DNA of 64,000 bases from Elizabethkingia meningoseptica_A (GCF_045762675.1 NZ_JBJDLK010000002.1:62001-126000); one strand, 5' to 3'; positions 8,011-17,296 are shown, counted from the stretch's first letter. Notes: generated by a model not told the origin, from the letters alone. A program made the numbers and translations.

Positions 8011-10449
8011 TTATATTTCTGGATATTGAACCGGGTTCGACTCATGCATTAATGCATAAATTTTCTCCACGATATCGTCAGCTGATGGTTTGGAGAAATA
8101 ATCTCCGTCCGAAGCATATGCCGGTCTGTGATCCTGAGCCGCAATAGTTAACGGATCTGAGTCCAGATGTCTGAATGCTTTTTGTTTTTCAATAATCTGC
8201 TGAAGAATATATGCTGTAGCTCCACCCTGAACATCTTCATCTACTACTACAAGACGGTTGGTCTTTTTCACACTTTCCAGAATATCTTCTGATAAATCAA
8301 ACGGCATCAGTGACTGAATATCTATTACTTCAATATTCACGCCAAGTTTTTCCAGTTCAGCAGCAGCTTCCATTACAACTCTCCATGTAGAACCGTAAGT
8401 TACTACTGTAGCGTCTTTTCCTTCTTTTGTAATTTCTACTTTACCTACAGGGACCGTATACTCTCCAAGGTTGTTTGGTAATTTTTCTTTCAGACGGTAA
8501 CCGTTTAGTGTTTCAATAATTAAACACGGCTCATCAGCCTGTAACATTGTATTATAGAAACCGGCAGCTTTAGTAAGGTTTCTGGGTACCAACACGTGAA
8601 TACCTTTTATAAGATTCAGAATACCGGCCATTGGAGATCCCGAATGCCAGATACCTTCTAAGCGATGTCCTCTTGTACGAACAATAACCGGTGCTTTTTG
8701 GCCACCTTTTGTACGGTAGTGTACTGTAGCAAGATCATCGCTCATTCCTTGTAAACAGTAAAGAATATAATCCAGATACTGAATTTCAGCAACAGGACGA
8801 AGTCCTCTCATTGCCAGACCTATTCCCTGTCCAAGAATTGTAGCTTCACGTATTCCTGTATCTGCAACACGGTCTGCACCATATTTTTCCTGAAGTCCTT
8901 CAAGTCCCTGGTTAACATCACCTATATTTCCGCTGTCTTCTCCAAAGATCAGAAACTCCGGATATTTTTCCAGTATTTTATCAAAATTATCTCTTATCAC
9001 GACTCTTCCATCTACCATTTCTGCATCATCTGCATAAGTAGGTTTCACTTCAGGAATATTTACAGCTCTCCATTGAGACTCACTGTATAAGTGAGATGAG
9101 TAGTTATTTCTTTCTGCAGTTGCTAATTCGTTCAGAATATTTTTTACTGCCTCACGCTCTGCAGAGTGTTCTCCTTTTGTTGCCCAAAGTACTCTTCTCA
9201 GTAAATGGAAAACTTCTTTTTTGGCAATGGTAATTAATGATTTAAATTTCTCAATTTCTTCATTAACGCCTTTTGCATTTACAGCAACTGCTGCCAGTTT
9301 TTCAACAGCCGGTAAAGCTTTATCTTTAAGTGTTGTGATGGTTTTCTGATATGCTTCCCATGATTTTTTCTGAGCATCTTTTGCTTCTTTTTTAGCTTCT
9401 CTGTCAATTGCATCAAGCTCTTCAGCAGAAGCCAGAATCATCGCATCATCATCCCCGCCAATTTCATAGTTAAGAATCCATTCACGGAATTTTTTCAATC
9501 CGTCATGTTCCTGTTCCCACTCCAGTCTCTCAGGTGATTTATATCTTTCATGAGAACCGGATGTGGAGTGTCCCTGTGGCTGAGTAACTTCAACAACATG
9601 AACGATTACCGGAACTCTTTCTGTTCTTGCAAAATGCTCTGCTTTTGCATAAGCATCCTGTAATGCAGGATAATCCCATGCTTTTACTTTAATCAACTCA
9701 CAACCTTGTCTTTCCCCTTCTTTTCTCTGGAAACCTGAAAGCATTTCTGACATGTCTTCTTTAGCTCTCTGATTTTTTGTTGGCACAGAAATTCCGTAGC
9801 CATCATCCCAAATAGACATAATCATAGGAACCTGCAATGCACATGCTGCATTAATGGTTTCCCAGAAGTGTCCTTCAGCTGTAGAAGCGTCTCCTATTGT
9901 ACCGAAAGCAACTTCGTTACCCCCGTTAGAGAATTTTTCCGATCCCGGATAGGTGTTATTTTTATAATAATTAGAAGCCTGAGCAAGTCCTAATAATCTA
10001 GGCATTTGTCCTGCTGTCGGAGAAATATCTGAACTGATATTTTTAATTTTAGTCAGGTCTTTCCAACTGCCGTCTTCATTAAGAGAACGCGTAGCAAAGT
10101 GACCATTCATTTGTCTTCCTGCAGATGCCGGATCTCTGTCTACATCTGTATCTGCATATAAAGAAGCAAAGAAGCTTTCAGGTGTTAATGCATGAACTGC
10201 CATCGCAAAAGTCTGATCCCTGTAGTAGCCGGATCTGAAGTCTCCGTCTCTGAATACTCTTGCCATTGCTAACTGAGGAAGTTCCTTCCCATCTCCGAAA
10301 ATACCGAATTTGGCCTTTCCGGTTAATACCTCTCTCCTTCCCAAAAGGCTCATTTCTCTTGAAACTCTGCCCAGTTTGTAATCAGCAAGTATTTGTTTTT
10401 TGAAATCTTCAAAAGTAACCTGTGATGTTTCAATATCTGTAACTTCCAT
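8011..10449 (-). CDS. 2-oxoacid dehydrogenase E1, fused alpha and beta subunits
   Basis: 812 residues. The N-terminal half (to about 430) is an E1-alpha domain with the thiamine-pyrophosphate motif beginning GDASTAEGHFWE and ending in WDDGYGIS. A linker rich in Lys, Ala and Glu follows. The C-terminal half (about 465-812) is an E1-beta transketolase-type domain (FGEDSG, GIREATILGQGIG, RTRGHRLEG, QSLMPFD). Fused alpha/beta E1 proteins are typical of Bacteroidota and are usually assigned to the branched-chain 2-oxoacid dehydrogenase, which feeds branched fatty-acid synthesis. Pyruvate cannot be excluded from sequence alone. The E3 partner may be the lpdA at 4.1 kb; no E2 is in view. Confidence 0.9.
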   Translation of the reverse strand: MEVTDIETSQVTFEDFKKQILADYKLGRVSREMSLLGRREVLTGKAKFGIFGDGKELPQLAMARVFRDGDFRSGYYRDQTFAMAVHALTPESFFASLYADTDVDRDPASAGRQMNGHFATRSLNEDGSWKDLTKIKNISSDISPTAGQMPRLLGLAQASNYYKNNTYPGSEKFSNGGNEVAFGTIGDASTAEGHFWETINAACALQVPMIMSIWDDGYGISVPTKNQRAKEDMSEMLSGFQRKEGERQGCELIKVKAWDYPALQDAYAKAEHFARTERVPVIVHVVEVTQPQGHSTSGSHERYKSPERLEWEQEHDGLKKFREWILNYEIGGDDDAMILASAEELDAIDREAKKEAKDAQKKSWEAYQKTITTLKDKALPAVEKLAAVAVNAKGVNEEIEKFKSLITIAKKEVFHLLRRVLWATKGEHSAEREAVKNILNELATAERNNYSSHLYSESQWRAVNIPEVKPTYADDAEMVDGRVVIRDNFDKILEKYPEFLIFGEDSGNIGDVNQGLEGLQEKYGADRVADTGIREATILGQGIGLAMRGLRPVAEIQYLDYILYCLQGMSDDLATVHYRTKGGQKAPVIVRTRGHRLEGIWHSGSPMAGILNLIKGIHVLVPRNLTKAAGFYNTMLQADEPCLIIETLNGYRLKEKLPNNLGEYTVPVGKVEITKEGKDATVVTYGSTWRVVMEAAAELEKLGVNIEVIDIQSLMPFDLSEDILESVKKTNRLVVVDEDVQGGATAYILQQIIEKQKAFRHLDSDPLTIAAQDHRPAYASDGDYFSKPSADDIVEKIYALMHESNPVQYPEI

Positions 10450-10464
10450 TGTAAAGCATTTTTA

Positions 10465-10472
10465 CAAATATA
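10465..10472 (-). promoter_or_regulatory. Candidate -7 box for the E1 gene
   Basis: On the minus strand this reads TATATTTG, a perfect match to TAnnTTTG, 15 bases before the ATG at 10449. It implies a very short leader. Confidence 0.5.
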
Positions 10473-10570
10473 AGAATTTAGTATTTATTTATTTGTCATA
10501 AAATTTATTAAAAAACATACTCGTAATGCTTATTTACATAAATTAGTTAAAAAAAACAAGAGCTTTAATA

Positions 10571-10870
10571 ATGAAAAGAAAATCATCACATATTCTTAAT
10601 ACATCTTCAAATCTTTTGGGTTTTTGTTTAGTAATTATCACTTCATTAAAAGTCGCAAAATTGTCGAAAGGAACTTATCTCGATGAATTTGCGGCTGTTG
10701 CAAGTTTACTTTTAATGGCCAGTTGTATCCTCTCTTTTCTTTCCATACGTTCAAAATCAGATATAAGATCTTATAAATTTGAACGTCTGGCGGACTTGTT
10801 TTTCATTATTGCTTTAACGGCATTGGCGATTTCCATTATTATTATCGTATTCTTAGATATTATCGGATAA
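10571..10870 (+). CDS. Small integral membrane protein of unknown function
   Basis: 99 residues with three hydrophobic helices (about 13-29, 39-58 and 73-97) and short basic loops; no signal peptide and no motif I recognise. It is almost adjacent to the next membrane-protein gene, so the two are probably one unit. The upstream 120 bases also hold the divergent E1 promoter. Function unknown. Confidence 0.65.
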   Translation: MKRKSSHILNTSSNLLGFCLVIITSLKVAKLSKGTYLDEFAAVASLLLMASCILSFLSIRSKSDIRSYKFERLADLFFIIALTALAISIIIIVFLDIIG

Positions 10871-10934
10871 ATTGAATAATATTAAAAATTCAGCTGTATT
10901 CAGAACCGTAAATTTTATTATTTTTAATGCAATT

Positions 10935-11468
10935 ATGGATGAGAGACTCGTTTTACACTTCAAGGGAATGACAAAGAAACAATACAGCTATGCAATATTT
11001 TTTATTGTATTTTCTATATTCTTTGTTGCCGGATTGTTTGCAGCTATTGCAATATATTACTCACTTTACAACATAACCCGTGCTCAGGTGATTCTTACAT
11101 GTGGAACAGGTGGAATTATTACCTTTTTTATTCTTGCCTTTTTATTTAAAAAACTATTGGCAGATAAGTTTGAGCTGGATTTTAAACAGCACCAGGTGGT
11201 CATTAAGTCTGATAAAATTAATGAAGTCATTGAGTATAGCCATCTCAGGGAGCTTGAAATAAGAAATAATACAGACTATTCTTACCTGCTGTTCACGGAC
11301 AATAAGGATAAAAAGGTTAAAATTTTTGTAGGCATGGCAAATCTGTTATCCAGTAAATCCATTATTCTGGTTCCTTCAGATAAGCTTGATATTTTATTTA
11401 AAGAAAATCATTTCAGAAAAGAAACCTATATTAAAAAAGGAATGGAATATATTATCTATTCTTCTTAG
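10935..11468 (+). CDS. Membrane protein of unknown function
   Basis: 177 residues from the ATG at 10935 (MDERLVLHFKGM). A TTG at 10872 would add 21 residues, but it directly abuts the previous stop and adds no conserved-looking sequence. Two transmembrane helices (about 20-45 and 52-78) are followed by a soluble C-terminal domain of alternating strands, similar in layout to PH-like membrane proteins; that likeness is only impressionistic. It ends convergently with the LuxR-type gene, overlapping by four bases. Confidence 0.6.
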   Translation: MDERLVLHFKGMTKKQYSYAIFFIVFSIFFVAGLFAAIAIYYSLYNITRAQVILTCGTGGIITFFILAFLFKKLLADKFELDFKQHQVVIKSDKINEVIEYSHLRELEIRNNTDYSYLLFTDNKDKKVKIFVGMANLLSSKSIILVPSDKLDILFKENHFRKETYIKKGMEYIIYSS

Positions 11469-12226
11469 CTGATCCAACCTAAGCATTCTGCTTTATAACA
11501 GGCTTCAAAAGAATTACTCACGTGAAGCTTTTCCAGAATATTCTGGCGGTGGCGGTTAACTGTATGCAGACTAATGGACAGCTCAGCAGCAATTTCCTTA
11601 CTGGGTTTTCCGTTCTTTATAAATGCTAAAATTTCTTTTTCCCGTTCCGACAGAATGTTGCTTTCCTGTTTACTGGTTTTTATAATTTCTCCGGTTATGG
11701 TATTTACAATAAGCCCTTCATAAGCATTCTGAAGCCCGGGCTGTAACGAAAAGCTGTACAGGCACAAAACCAATCCTATACTTCCGTTAGCAGTACTATT
11801 GATATAAAAAATACGATGCCAGACTGATACATATGCTCCTTTTCCGTTTTTCATTCTCAAAGCACTGGAAACATGATAATCTTTTCTTTTATGCAATGGA
11901 ATACTTTTCAGGAAATGGAAAAAATAAAGTTCCATCCGGTATTTCTCCGCCAGATCTTCAGGATGAATTCTATCCAGAATATCTCTCTCCCATATCGTAG
12001 GAATTTCAGTATAATGATGATCAACAAGACCCAGGGATACAGCTATATTTCCATAATAAATATAACTCCTGTTATTTACCAGATCACTTAATACGACGAT
12101 AGCATTTTCTGTTTCCGCATATACTCCGGCAATCCTTTGTCCTGATATCAATTGTGCATCGGGATTATTTTCATGTCCGAAGTTCTGCTGTAACAGTTCT
12201 TCATTCAGGGTATTCATTATACTCAT
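11465..12226 (-). CDS. LuxR/NarL-type transcriptional regulator
   Basis: 253 residues. The C-terminal 60 residues form a GerE-type helix-turn-helix: LSEREKEILAFIKNGKPSKE, then the recognition helix SLHTVNRHRQNILEKL. The N-terminal 180 residues lack a receiver aspartate pattern and look like a PAS-like sensory domain (RIHPEDLAEKY is similar to PAS-fold segments), as in many flavobacterial orphan regulators. The signal is unknown. It is divergent from the DUF1349 gene, whose promoter lies in the shared 87-base spacer, so regulation of that gene is possible. Confidence 0.82.
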   Translation of the reverse strand: MSIMNTLNEELLQQNFGHENNPDAQLISGQRIAGVYAETENAIVVLSDLVNNRSYIYYGNIAVSLGLVDHHYTEIPTIWERDILDRIHPEDLAEKYRMELYFFHFLKSIPLHKRKDYHVSSALRMKNGKGAYVSVWHRIFYINSTANGSIGLVLCLYSFSLQPGLQNAYEGLIVNTITGEIIKTSKQESNILSEREKEILAFIKNGKPSKEIAAELSISLHTVNRHRQNILEKLHVSNSFEACYKAECLGWIS

Positions 12227-12247
12227 AAAAATGGCTATTAATCAGTA

Positions 12248-12278
12248 TTGATAGTTGTATTCCGGTAATATAGCTTTG
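12248..12278 (+). promoter_or_regulatory. Candidate promoter of the DUF1349 gene
   Basis: A TTG at 12248-12250 and TAGCTTTG (TAnnTTTG) at 12271-12278 are separated by 20 bases, the usual Bacteroidota -33/-7 spacing; the ATG follows at 12314. Confidence 0.5.
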
Positions 12279-12313
12279 TGGAAATAATTAACTAAGATAG
12301 AAATTTAATCAAT

Positions 12314-12964
12314 ATGCGAAAATTATTCTTGTCTTTGCTGGGCCTTATGGCGCTGCAGCAGGTCTCTGCACAGAAGCTTGAAAAGATGCAGTGGTTCAAT
12401 GAGCCTGAAAAATGGGAGGTGAAGAACAATATACTTCAGATGTTTGTAACGCCTCAAAGCGATTACTGGCGGATTTCACATTATGGTTTTACAGTGGATG
12501 ATGCACCGTTTTATTATGGTGTATATGGTGGTGAATTTGAAGTCAAAGTAAAAATTTCCGGAGATTATAAAGCGCGTTTCGATCAGGCCGGATTGATGTT
12601 GCGGATTGATAAAGAAAACTACATTAAAACCGGAATTGAATTTGTAGACGGGAAATATAACATCAGTACAGTCGTAACGCATAAAACCAGTGACTGGAGC
12701 ATAATCGGGATGGATAAAGCGATTCCTTATATCTGGATAAAAGCGGTAAGAAGAACCGATGCTGTTGAAATTTTTTATTCTTTCGATGATAAGAATTATC
12801 AGCTGATGCGTAATGCTTATTTGCAGGACAACACACCGGTAATGGTAGGATTAATGGGTGCAAGCCCCGACGGGAAAGGTTTTACCGCAAAATTTGAAAG
12901 CTTTAATGTAAAGCATCTTCCCGATCAGAGAAGACTAAAATGGTTAAAGGAAAATCAGGAATAA
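12314..12964 (+). CDS. Secreted DUF1349 (concanavalin A-like fold) protein
   Basis: 216 residues with a cleavable signal peptide ending VSAQ at residue 20. The rest matches DUF1349, a concanavalin A-like beta-sandwich: KMQWFNEPEKWEV, the GLMLRIDKENYIKTGIEF block, and VMVGLMGASPDGKGF. Family members are often carbohydrate-associated, but no enzyme activity is established. It follows a divergent LuxR-type regulator. An imperfect hairpin with a GGCCTC(T)TTTCC right arm (12993-13023) downstream probably ends transcription. Confidence 0.8.
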   Translation: MRKLFLSLLGLMALQQVSAQKLEKMQWFNEPEKWEVKNNILQMFVTPQSDYWRISHYGFTVDDAPFYYGVYGGEFEVKVKISGDYKARFDQAGLMLRIDKENYIKTGIEFVDGKYNISTVVTHKTSDWSIIGMDKAIPYIWIKAVRRTDAVEIFYSFDDKNYQLMRNAYLQDNTPVMVGLMGASPDGKGFTAKFESFNVKHLPDQRRLKWLKENQE

Positions 12965-12992
12965 TTCTATTATTTCTTTTTTCATACAGTTA

Positions 12993-13023
12993 GAAAAGGA
13001 GGTTCTGAATAGGGCCTCTTTTC
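12993..13023 (+). terminator. Probable terminator after the DUF1349 gene
   Basis: Imperfect stem (GAAAAGGAGG with CCTCTTTTC, one bulge) followed by T-rich sequence, about 30 bases after the stop codon. Confidence 0.45.
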
Positions 13024-13155
13024 CTTATAAAGCCTTATCAAACTTTAAAATCTTAACAGGTTAAATTAAATTTATAACCTATTATACCACTCTGAACATA
13101 GTCGAAGAGCTAACATTAATAGATGATACTATTTGATTTATAAATTATAGAAAAA

Positions 13156-14133
13156 TTAGAATTTACGCTCGATTACGTAATCCAGCATAAGTCGTAAAGA
13201 TTTTTTAGCTTCTGAATCGGGGAAGGTATCAAGAATATCTATAGCTTTCTGCTGAAAGTCCTTCATTACACCAATTGCATATTCCAACCCTCCTGAAGAT
13301 TTCACAAACTCAATAAGTTCCTTAACTCTTTTAGGTTGTTTGTTATGGCGCTTAATGGTTTCGAAAAAGTATTTACGCTTTTCGGGATCAGCAACTCTAA
13401 GGGTATAAATAAGCGGCAGCGTCATTTTCTGTTCCTGAATATCTATTCCCACAGGTTTTCCGATAATGTTGCTGCTAAGGTAATCGAATAAGTCATCTTT
13501 AATCTGAAAAGCCATTCCGGTGTAGGTTCCGAATTGCTGCATTTTCAATGCGGTTTCTTCGTCTACGTTATTGGAACGCACGCCCACTTCACAACATGCT
13601 GCAATTAATGTAGCTGTTTTCTGACGGATGATTTCATAATAAACATCTTCCGTAATATCCAGTTTCCTTGCTTTTTCCAGCTGTAAAAGCTCTCCTTCAG
13701 CCATTTCTCTGATGGTTCTGGAAATTACTGAAAGTAAATCGAAATCTTTATGATCTGTTGAAAGTAAAACGCTTTTGGATAAAAGATAATCTCCTACCAG
13801 AACCGCGATTTTATTTTTCCAAAGTGCATTTATTGAAAAGAAATTTCTGCGTTTAAAGGATTCGTCAACAACATCATCATGTACCAGCGTTGCAGTGTGA
13901 ATAAGCTCTATCATCGAAGCACCGCGGTAAGTTTTCTCCGTAACCTCTCCTACCAGATTTGCGCAAAGAAAAACAAACATAGGACGCATTTGTTTACCTT
14001 TTGTGGTTACAATAAACTGCGTCACTTTATCCAATAACGAAACATTACTTTTCATTGATTCATAAAACTTCTTTTCAAAAAGTTTCATGTTTTCTTTTAT
14101 CGGATTTTTGATTTCCTCTACAATATTAGCCAC
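13156..14133 (-). CDS. Polyprenyl diphosphate synthase
   Basis: 325 residues, standard for long-chain trans-prenyl synthases. The first aspartate-rich motif is DDVVD at 86-90 (LVHDDVVDES) and the second is KDDLFDY near 216. The residues just before the first motif are small (HTATLVH), which suits a long-chain product such as octaprenyl or longer for the menaquinone side chain. It condenses isopentenyl diphosphate in the cytosol. A strong -7 box lies 42 bases upstream at 14175-14182. Confidence 0.92.
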   Translation of the reverse strand: MANIVEEIKNPIKENMKLFEKKFYESMKSNVSLLDKVTQFIVTTKGKQMRPMFVFLCANLVGEVTEKTYRGASMIELIHTATLVHDDVVDESFKRRNFFSINALWKNKIAVLVGDYLLSKSVLLSTDHKDFDLLSVISRTIREMAEGELLQLEKARKLDITEDVYYEIIRQKTATLIAACCEVGVRSNNVDEETALKMQQFGTYTGMAFQIKDDLFDYLSSNIIGKPVGIDIQEQKMTLPLIYTLRVADPEKRKYFFETIKRHNKQPKRVKELIEFVKSSGGLEYAIGVMKDFQQKAIDILDTFPDSEAKKSLRLMLDYVIERKF

Positions 14134-14174
14134 TGGTCGCTGTTAAATCTTGGTGATATTATTTTTTCGAAACA

Positions 14175-14182
14175 CAAATATA
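14175..14182 (-). promoter_or_regulatory. Candidate -7 box for the polyprenyl synthase gene
   Basis: Minus strand reads TATATTTG. It lies in the 50-base spacer between the stop of the secreted protein gene and the synthase start, so the synthase can have its own transcript. Confidence 0.5.
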
Positions 14183-14183
14183 A

Positions 14184-15059
14184 TCATTTAAGTTCTTTAA
14201 ATGGTAAGAAATATAAACGTTGCTTTGCATTAAAAATTTTGAAATGAAACTGTTCTCCCGAAATATAAAGGCCTTCTTCTGTAGAAGTAATTCCTTCTAT
14301 CTGACCGAAGCGTGTAACCATACCCAGAAAATATTTTTTTATTTTTCCTTCGAAGAATACACCCGGAGATGTTTCTTCACAGGAAAGAAGGTAAATCTCA
14401 GCCTTTTTGGTATAGCCTACCATATAAAGCTTTCCCTGAAAATATGTAGCGTCCGTTACCACAAAACCTGCTTTATAGGATTCTGTTTTAACGGCGGGTT
14501 GTAGTTCTTCCGTTGTGGGGTCAATAGTATAATGAGATACGGATTTGCTTTTCCATTCTTTTGTAAAAAGATGTATTTTGCCATTCAGGTAAATCATAGC
14601 CTCGGCATCAAAATCATTATTCCTGTTCTGCGCAGAAAAATCCTGCTGTTCCGGATAAAAGAAGTTTAATTTAGCTGTATAATCCAGTTTTTGTGCGTCT
14701 GCACTAAAGGGCATTTTATAAATCACCAGATCCTTTCTGTTGCCCAGATTATTCCCGAAGTCGCCTACATAGAGATTACTGCCATCATTGGTAATAGCTT
14801 CCCAGTCTGTATTTACGGCATTAGTTGGATAGGTTTTCAGAATATATCCGTTTACGGGATTCACTTCGTAAATATCGGCAGAGTTTCCGCTGTCGTTGAA
14901 GCTAAGGAGCTTTCCCTGTATTAAGGTTAAGCCCGAGCTTTCTTTTAAGGTATCGGAAATAATGGTCTTTTCATAGGGCTTTAATTTTAAAATCTCAATC
15001 TCCTGTGCATAGGAAATCTGAGACATGATTAAAGTGATGAAAAGATATTTAAGCTTCAC
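14184..15059 (-). CDS. Secreted protein, probably beta-propeller fold
   Basis: 291 residues with a signal peptide ending SYAQ at about residue 19. The mature part has recurring short strands with patterns such as LLSFNDSGNSADIYEV, LYVGDFGNN and IHLFTKEW, typical of propeller-like proteins, and an NTDWEAIT / DAEAMIY pair reminiscent of SdiA-regulated or phytase-like esterase propellers. I cannot assign a function. Its start overlaps the end of rlmN by 11 bases, so translation is probably coupled. Confidence 0.7.
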   Translation of the reverse strand: MKLKYLFITLIMSQISYAQEIEILKLKPYEKTIISDTLKESSGLTLIQGKLLSFNDSGNSADIYEVNPVNGYILKTYPTNAVNTDWEAITNDGSNLYVGDFGNNLGNRKDLVIYKMPFSADAQKLDYTAKLNFFYPEQQDFSAQNRNNDFDAEAMIYLNGKIHLFTKEWKSKSVSHYTIDPTTEELQPAVKTESYKAGFVVTDATYFQGKLYMVGYTKKAEIYLLSCEETSPGVFFEGKIKKYFLGMVTRFGQIEGITSTEEGLYISGEQFHFKIFNAKQRLYFLPFKELK

Positions 15060-16092
15060 CCGCTGTTGTTTTATTGGCTAACTGACCGCATGCAGCATCG
15101 ATATCGCCACCACGGCTTTTTCTTACCATTACTGTTATACCGGCTTTTTCCAGTTCACGTACATATTTTTCTTCCGCAGCAATGCTTCTGTGGTCATATT
15201 TACCTTCACCAATCGGATTATACTGGATAAGGTTAACTTTAGAGGGTACCTGTCGGCAGTATTTAATCAGCGCTTTAATGTCTTCATCTCCGTCGTTGAT
15301 TCCTTTCCATACACAGTATTCAAAAGTAATGACAGATCCGTTTTTCTGATACCAGTACTGTAAAGCTTCCATAATATCGGTTAAAGGAAACTTATCGGAG
15401 AATGGCATAATTTCGTTACGTTTATGCTCGATGGCCGAGTGAAGGGAAAGTGCCAGTTTTACTTTCAGTTCTTCATCCGCCAGCATTTTAATCATTTTTG
15501 GAATACCGGAAGTAGAAACTGTGATTCTTCTCGGAGACATTCCAAGCCCTTCAGGTTTGGTAATTTTATGAATGGCTTCAACTACGTTTTTATAATTCAT
15601 CATAGGCTCCCCCATTCCCATAAATACGATATTGGAAAGCGGTCTGTCGAAATATAAACGGCTTTGTCTGTCAATCAGGGCAACCTGATCCACAATTTCT
15701 GCAACTTCTAGGTTACGCATACGCTTTAGTTTTGCTGTAGCGCAAAACTCACAGTTCAGCGAGCAGCCTACCTGTGAAGAAACACATGCAGTGGTTCTGG
15801 TTTCAGTAGGAATAAGTACACTTTCTACCATCAGGTTATCGTGAAGCTTTACTCCGTTTTTAATAGTTCCGTCGGTACTTTTCTGCATTAAATCTACTGA
15901 CACCGGATTAATGGTATATTCCAGTGCGATTTTCTCTCTCAAAGGCTTGGAGAGATTCGTCATTTCATCAATAGAGTGCAGGTTTTTGGACCATAACCAG
16001 TCATAAACCTGTTTCGCACGGAAAGGTTTCTCTCCAAGCGATACAAAGTATTCTTTCAGTTGGTCCAGGGAAAGCGTACGGATATCTTTCAT
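15049..16092 (-). CDS. rlmN: 23S rRNA (adenine2503-C2)-methyltransferase
   Basis: 347 residues from the ATG at 16092 (MKDIRTLSLDQ); the open frame continues 13 codons upstream into the palindromic spacer, which is unlikely to be coding. The radical SAM cluster CxxxCxxC is CSLNCEFC at 110-117. A conserved Cys near 103 (TTACVSSQVG) and the C-terminal Cys of DAACGQL, which carries the methyl group during catalysis, are present. It methylates A2503 of 23S rRNA and A37 of some tRNAs. Confidence 0.95.
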   Translation of the reverse strand: MKDIRTLSLDQLKEYFVSLGEKPFRAKQVYDWLWSKNLHSIDEMTNLSKPLREKIALEYTINPVSVDLMQKSTDGTIKNGVKLHDNLMVESVLIPTETRTTACVSSQVGCSLNCEFCATAKLKRMRNLEVAEIVDQVALIDRQSRLYFDRPLSNIVFMGMGEPMMNYKNVVEAIHKITKPEGLGMSPRRITVSTSGIPKMIKMLADEELKVKLALSLHSAIEHKRNEIMPFSDKFPLTDIMEALQYWYQKNGSVITFEYCVWKGINDGDEDIKALIKYCRQVPSKVNLIQYNPIGEGKYDHRSIAAEEKYVRELEKAGITVMVRKSRGGDIDAACGQLANKTTAGEA

Positions 16093-16118
16093 ATTTTGTT
16101 TAATGTACCGTATAAAAA

Positions 16119-16152
16119 GTAAAATGTACAATTATATAATTGTACATTTTAC
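16119..16152. repeat. 34-bp perfect palindrome between queA and rlmN
   Basis: A perfect 17+17 bp palindrome with no loop spacer, running from GTAAAATGTACA to its mirror TGTACATTTTAC and centred between 16135 and 16136. It lies 21 bases after the queA stop and 26 bases before the rlmN start on the minus strand. It lacks a GC-rich stem, so terminator, attenuator or operator are all possible. Confidence 0.8.
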
Positions 16153-16173
16153 ATTATACTTTTTCAGTTTATT

Positions 16174-17223
16174 TTAAAGGATAAGCATTGCATCACCATA
16201 AGAATAGAACTTGTATTCATTCTTAATAGCTTCTTCGTATGCATGCATTACAAAATCTCTGCCTGCAAATGCAGCAATCATCATAATCAAAGTAGACTTT
16301 GGTGTATGGAAGTTGGTAATCATAGCGTTTGCAATACCAAAATCGTATGGAGGATAAATGAATTTGTTTGTCCATCCTTCATAAGCACTAAGTCTTCTGT
16401 TGGTAGAAACTGAAGTTTCAATTGCACGCATTGTTGTTGTACCTACGGCACATACTCTGCGGTTTTCTTCAATTGCTTTATTAATAATGTCGGCGTTATC
16501 CTGTGTAATGATCGCCTGCTCACATTCCATTTTATGTTTAGAAAGATCTTCTACTTCAATTGGATTGAAAGTACCTAAACCAACGTGTAATGTAATATTA
16601 GCAAAGTTGATTCCTTTAATCTCCATTCTCTTCATCAAATGCTTAGAGAAGTGTAATCCTGCAGTAGGTGCAGCAACAGCTCCTTCAATTTCTGCATAGA
16701 TTGTCTGGTAACGCTCTGCATCTTCAGGTTCTACATCTCTTTTGATATATTTCGGAAGTGGTGTTTCACCAAGTTCAGTTAATTTCGCTCTGAATTCTTC
16801 GTAGCTACCATCGAATAAGAAACGAAGAGTTCTCCCTCTTGAAGTGGTGTTATCAATAACTTCAGCAACCAGGCTTTCGTCTTCTGTGAAGAATAATTTG
16901 TTACCGATTCTTATTTTTCTTGCAGGGTCTACCAATACATCCCATACACGTGCTTCACGATCTAATTCACGAAGTAAGAATACTTCAATTTTAGCACCTG
17001 TCTTTTCTTTATTTCCATAAAGACGAGCAGGAAATACTTTTGTATTGTTGAAGATAAATAAATCGTCTTCGTTGAAATAATCGATTACATCCTTAAAAAG
17101 CTTGTGCTCGATTGTTTGGGTTTTTCTGTCCAAAACCATCAGTTTTGCTTCATCTCTGTTTTCAGTTGGATGTTCAGCTAAAAGATGTTCAGGTAAATTA
17201 AAATTAAAATCAGAAGTTTTCAT
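16174..17223 (-). CDS. queA: tRNA preQ1(34) S-adenosylmethionine ribosyltransferase-isomerase
   Basis: 349 residues, the usual length. Diagnostic segments are FNLPEHLLAEHPTENRDEAK near the N-terminus, the ARLYGNK and EVFLLREL strands, GAVAAPTAGLHFS, and the AVGTTTMRAIET block. It transfers the ribose of SAM to preQ1 at the tRNA wobble position to make epoxyqueuosine. It precedes rlmN, another RNA-modifying enzyme, across the 34-bp palindrome. A good promoter lies upstream. Confidence 0.96.
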   Translation of the reverse strand: MKTSDFNFNLPEHLLAEHPTENRDEAKLMVLDRKTQTIEHKLFKDVIDYFNEDDLFIFNNTKVFPARLYGNKEKTGAKIEVFLLRELDREARVWDVLVDPARKIRIGNKLFFTEDESLVAEVIDNTTSRGRTLRFLFDGSYEEFRAKLTELGETPLPKYIKRDVEPEDAERYQTIYAEIEGAVAAPTAGLHFSKHLMKRMEIKGINFANITLHVGLGTFNPIEVEDLSKHKMECEQAIITQDNADIINKAIEENRRVCAVGTTTMRAIETSVSTNRRLSAYEGWTNKFIYPPYDFGIANAMITNFHTPKSTLIMMIAAFAGRDFVMHAYEEAIKNEYKFYSYGDAMLIL

Positions 17224-17264
17224 TTATATAAAATCGTATGTTACAGTTAAAAAATTTCAGACTG

Positions 17265-17296
17265 CAAATATACGACATCGAATACCCCTTTGTCAA
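17265..17296 (-). promoter_or_regulatory. Candidate queA promoter
   Basis: On the minus strand a TTGAC (TTG at 17296-17294) is followed after 21 bases by TATATTTG (17272-17265), matching Bacteroidota -33/-7 elements; the ATG is at 17223. Confidence 0.6.

Noticed and set aside
8001..8045. N-terminal extension of the OmpA lipoprotein
   Set aside because: It would overlap the E1 gene and bury the lipoprotein signal and lipobox.
13086..13110. CTGAAC(A)TAGTCGAAG fragment resembling a common flavobacterial dispersed repeat
   Set aside because: Only one copy is in the window and I cannot count it elsewhere, so it is not listed as a repeat.
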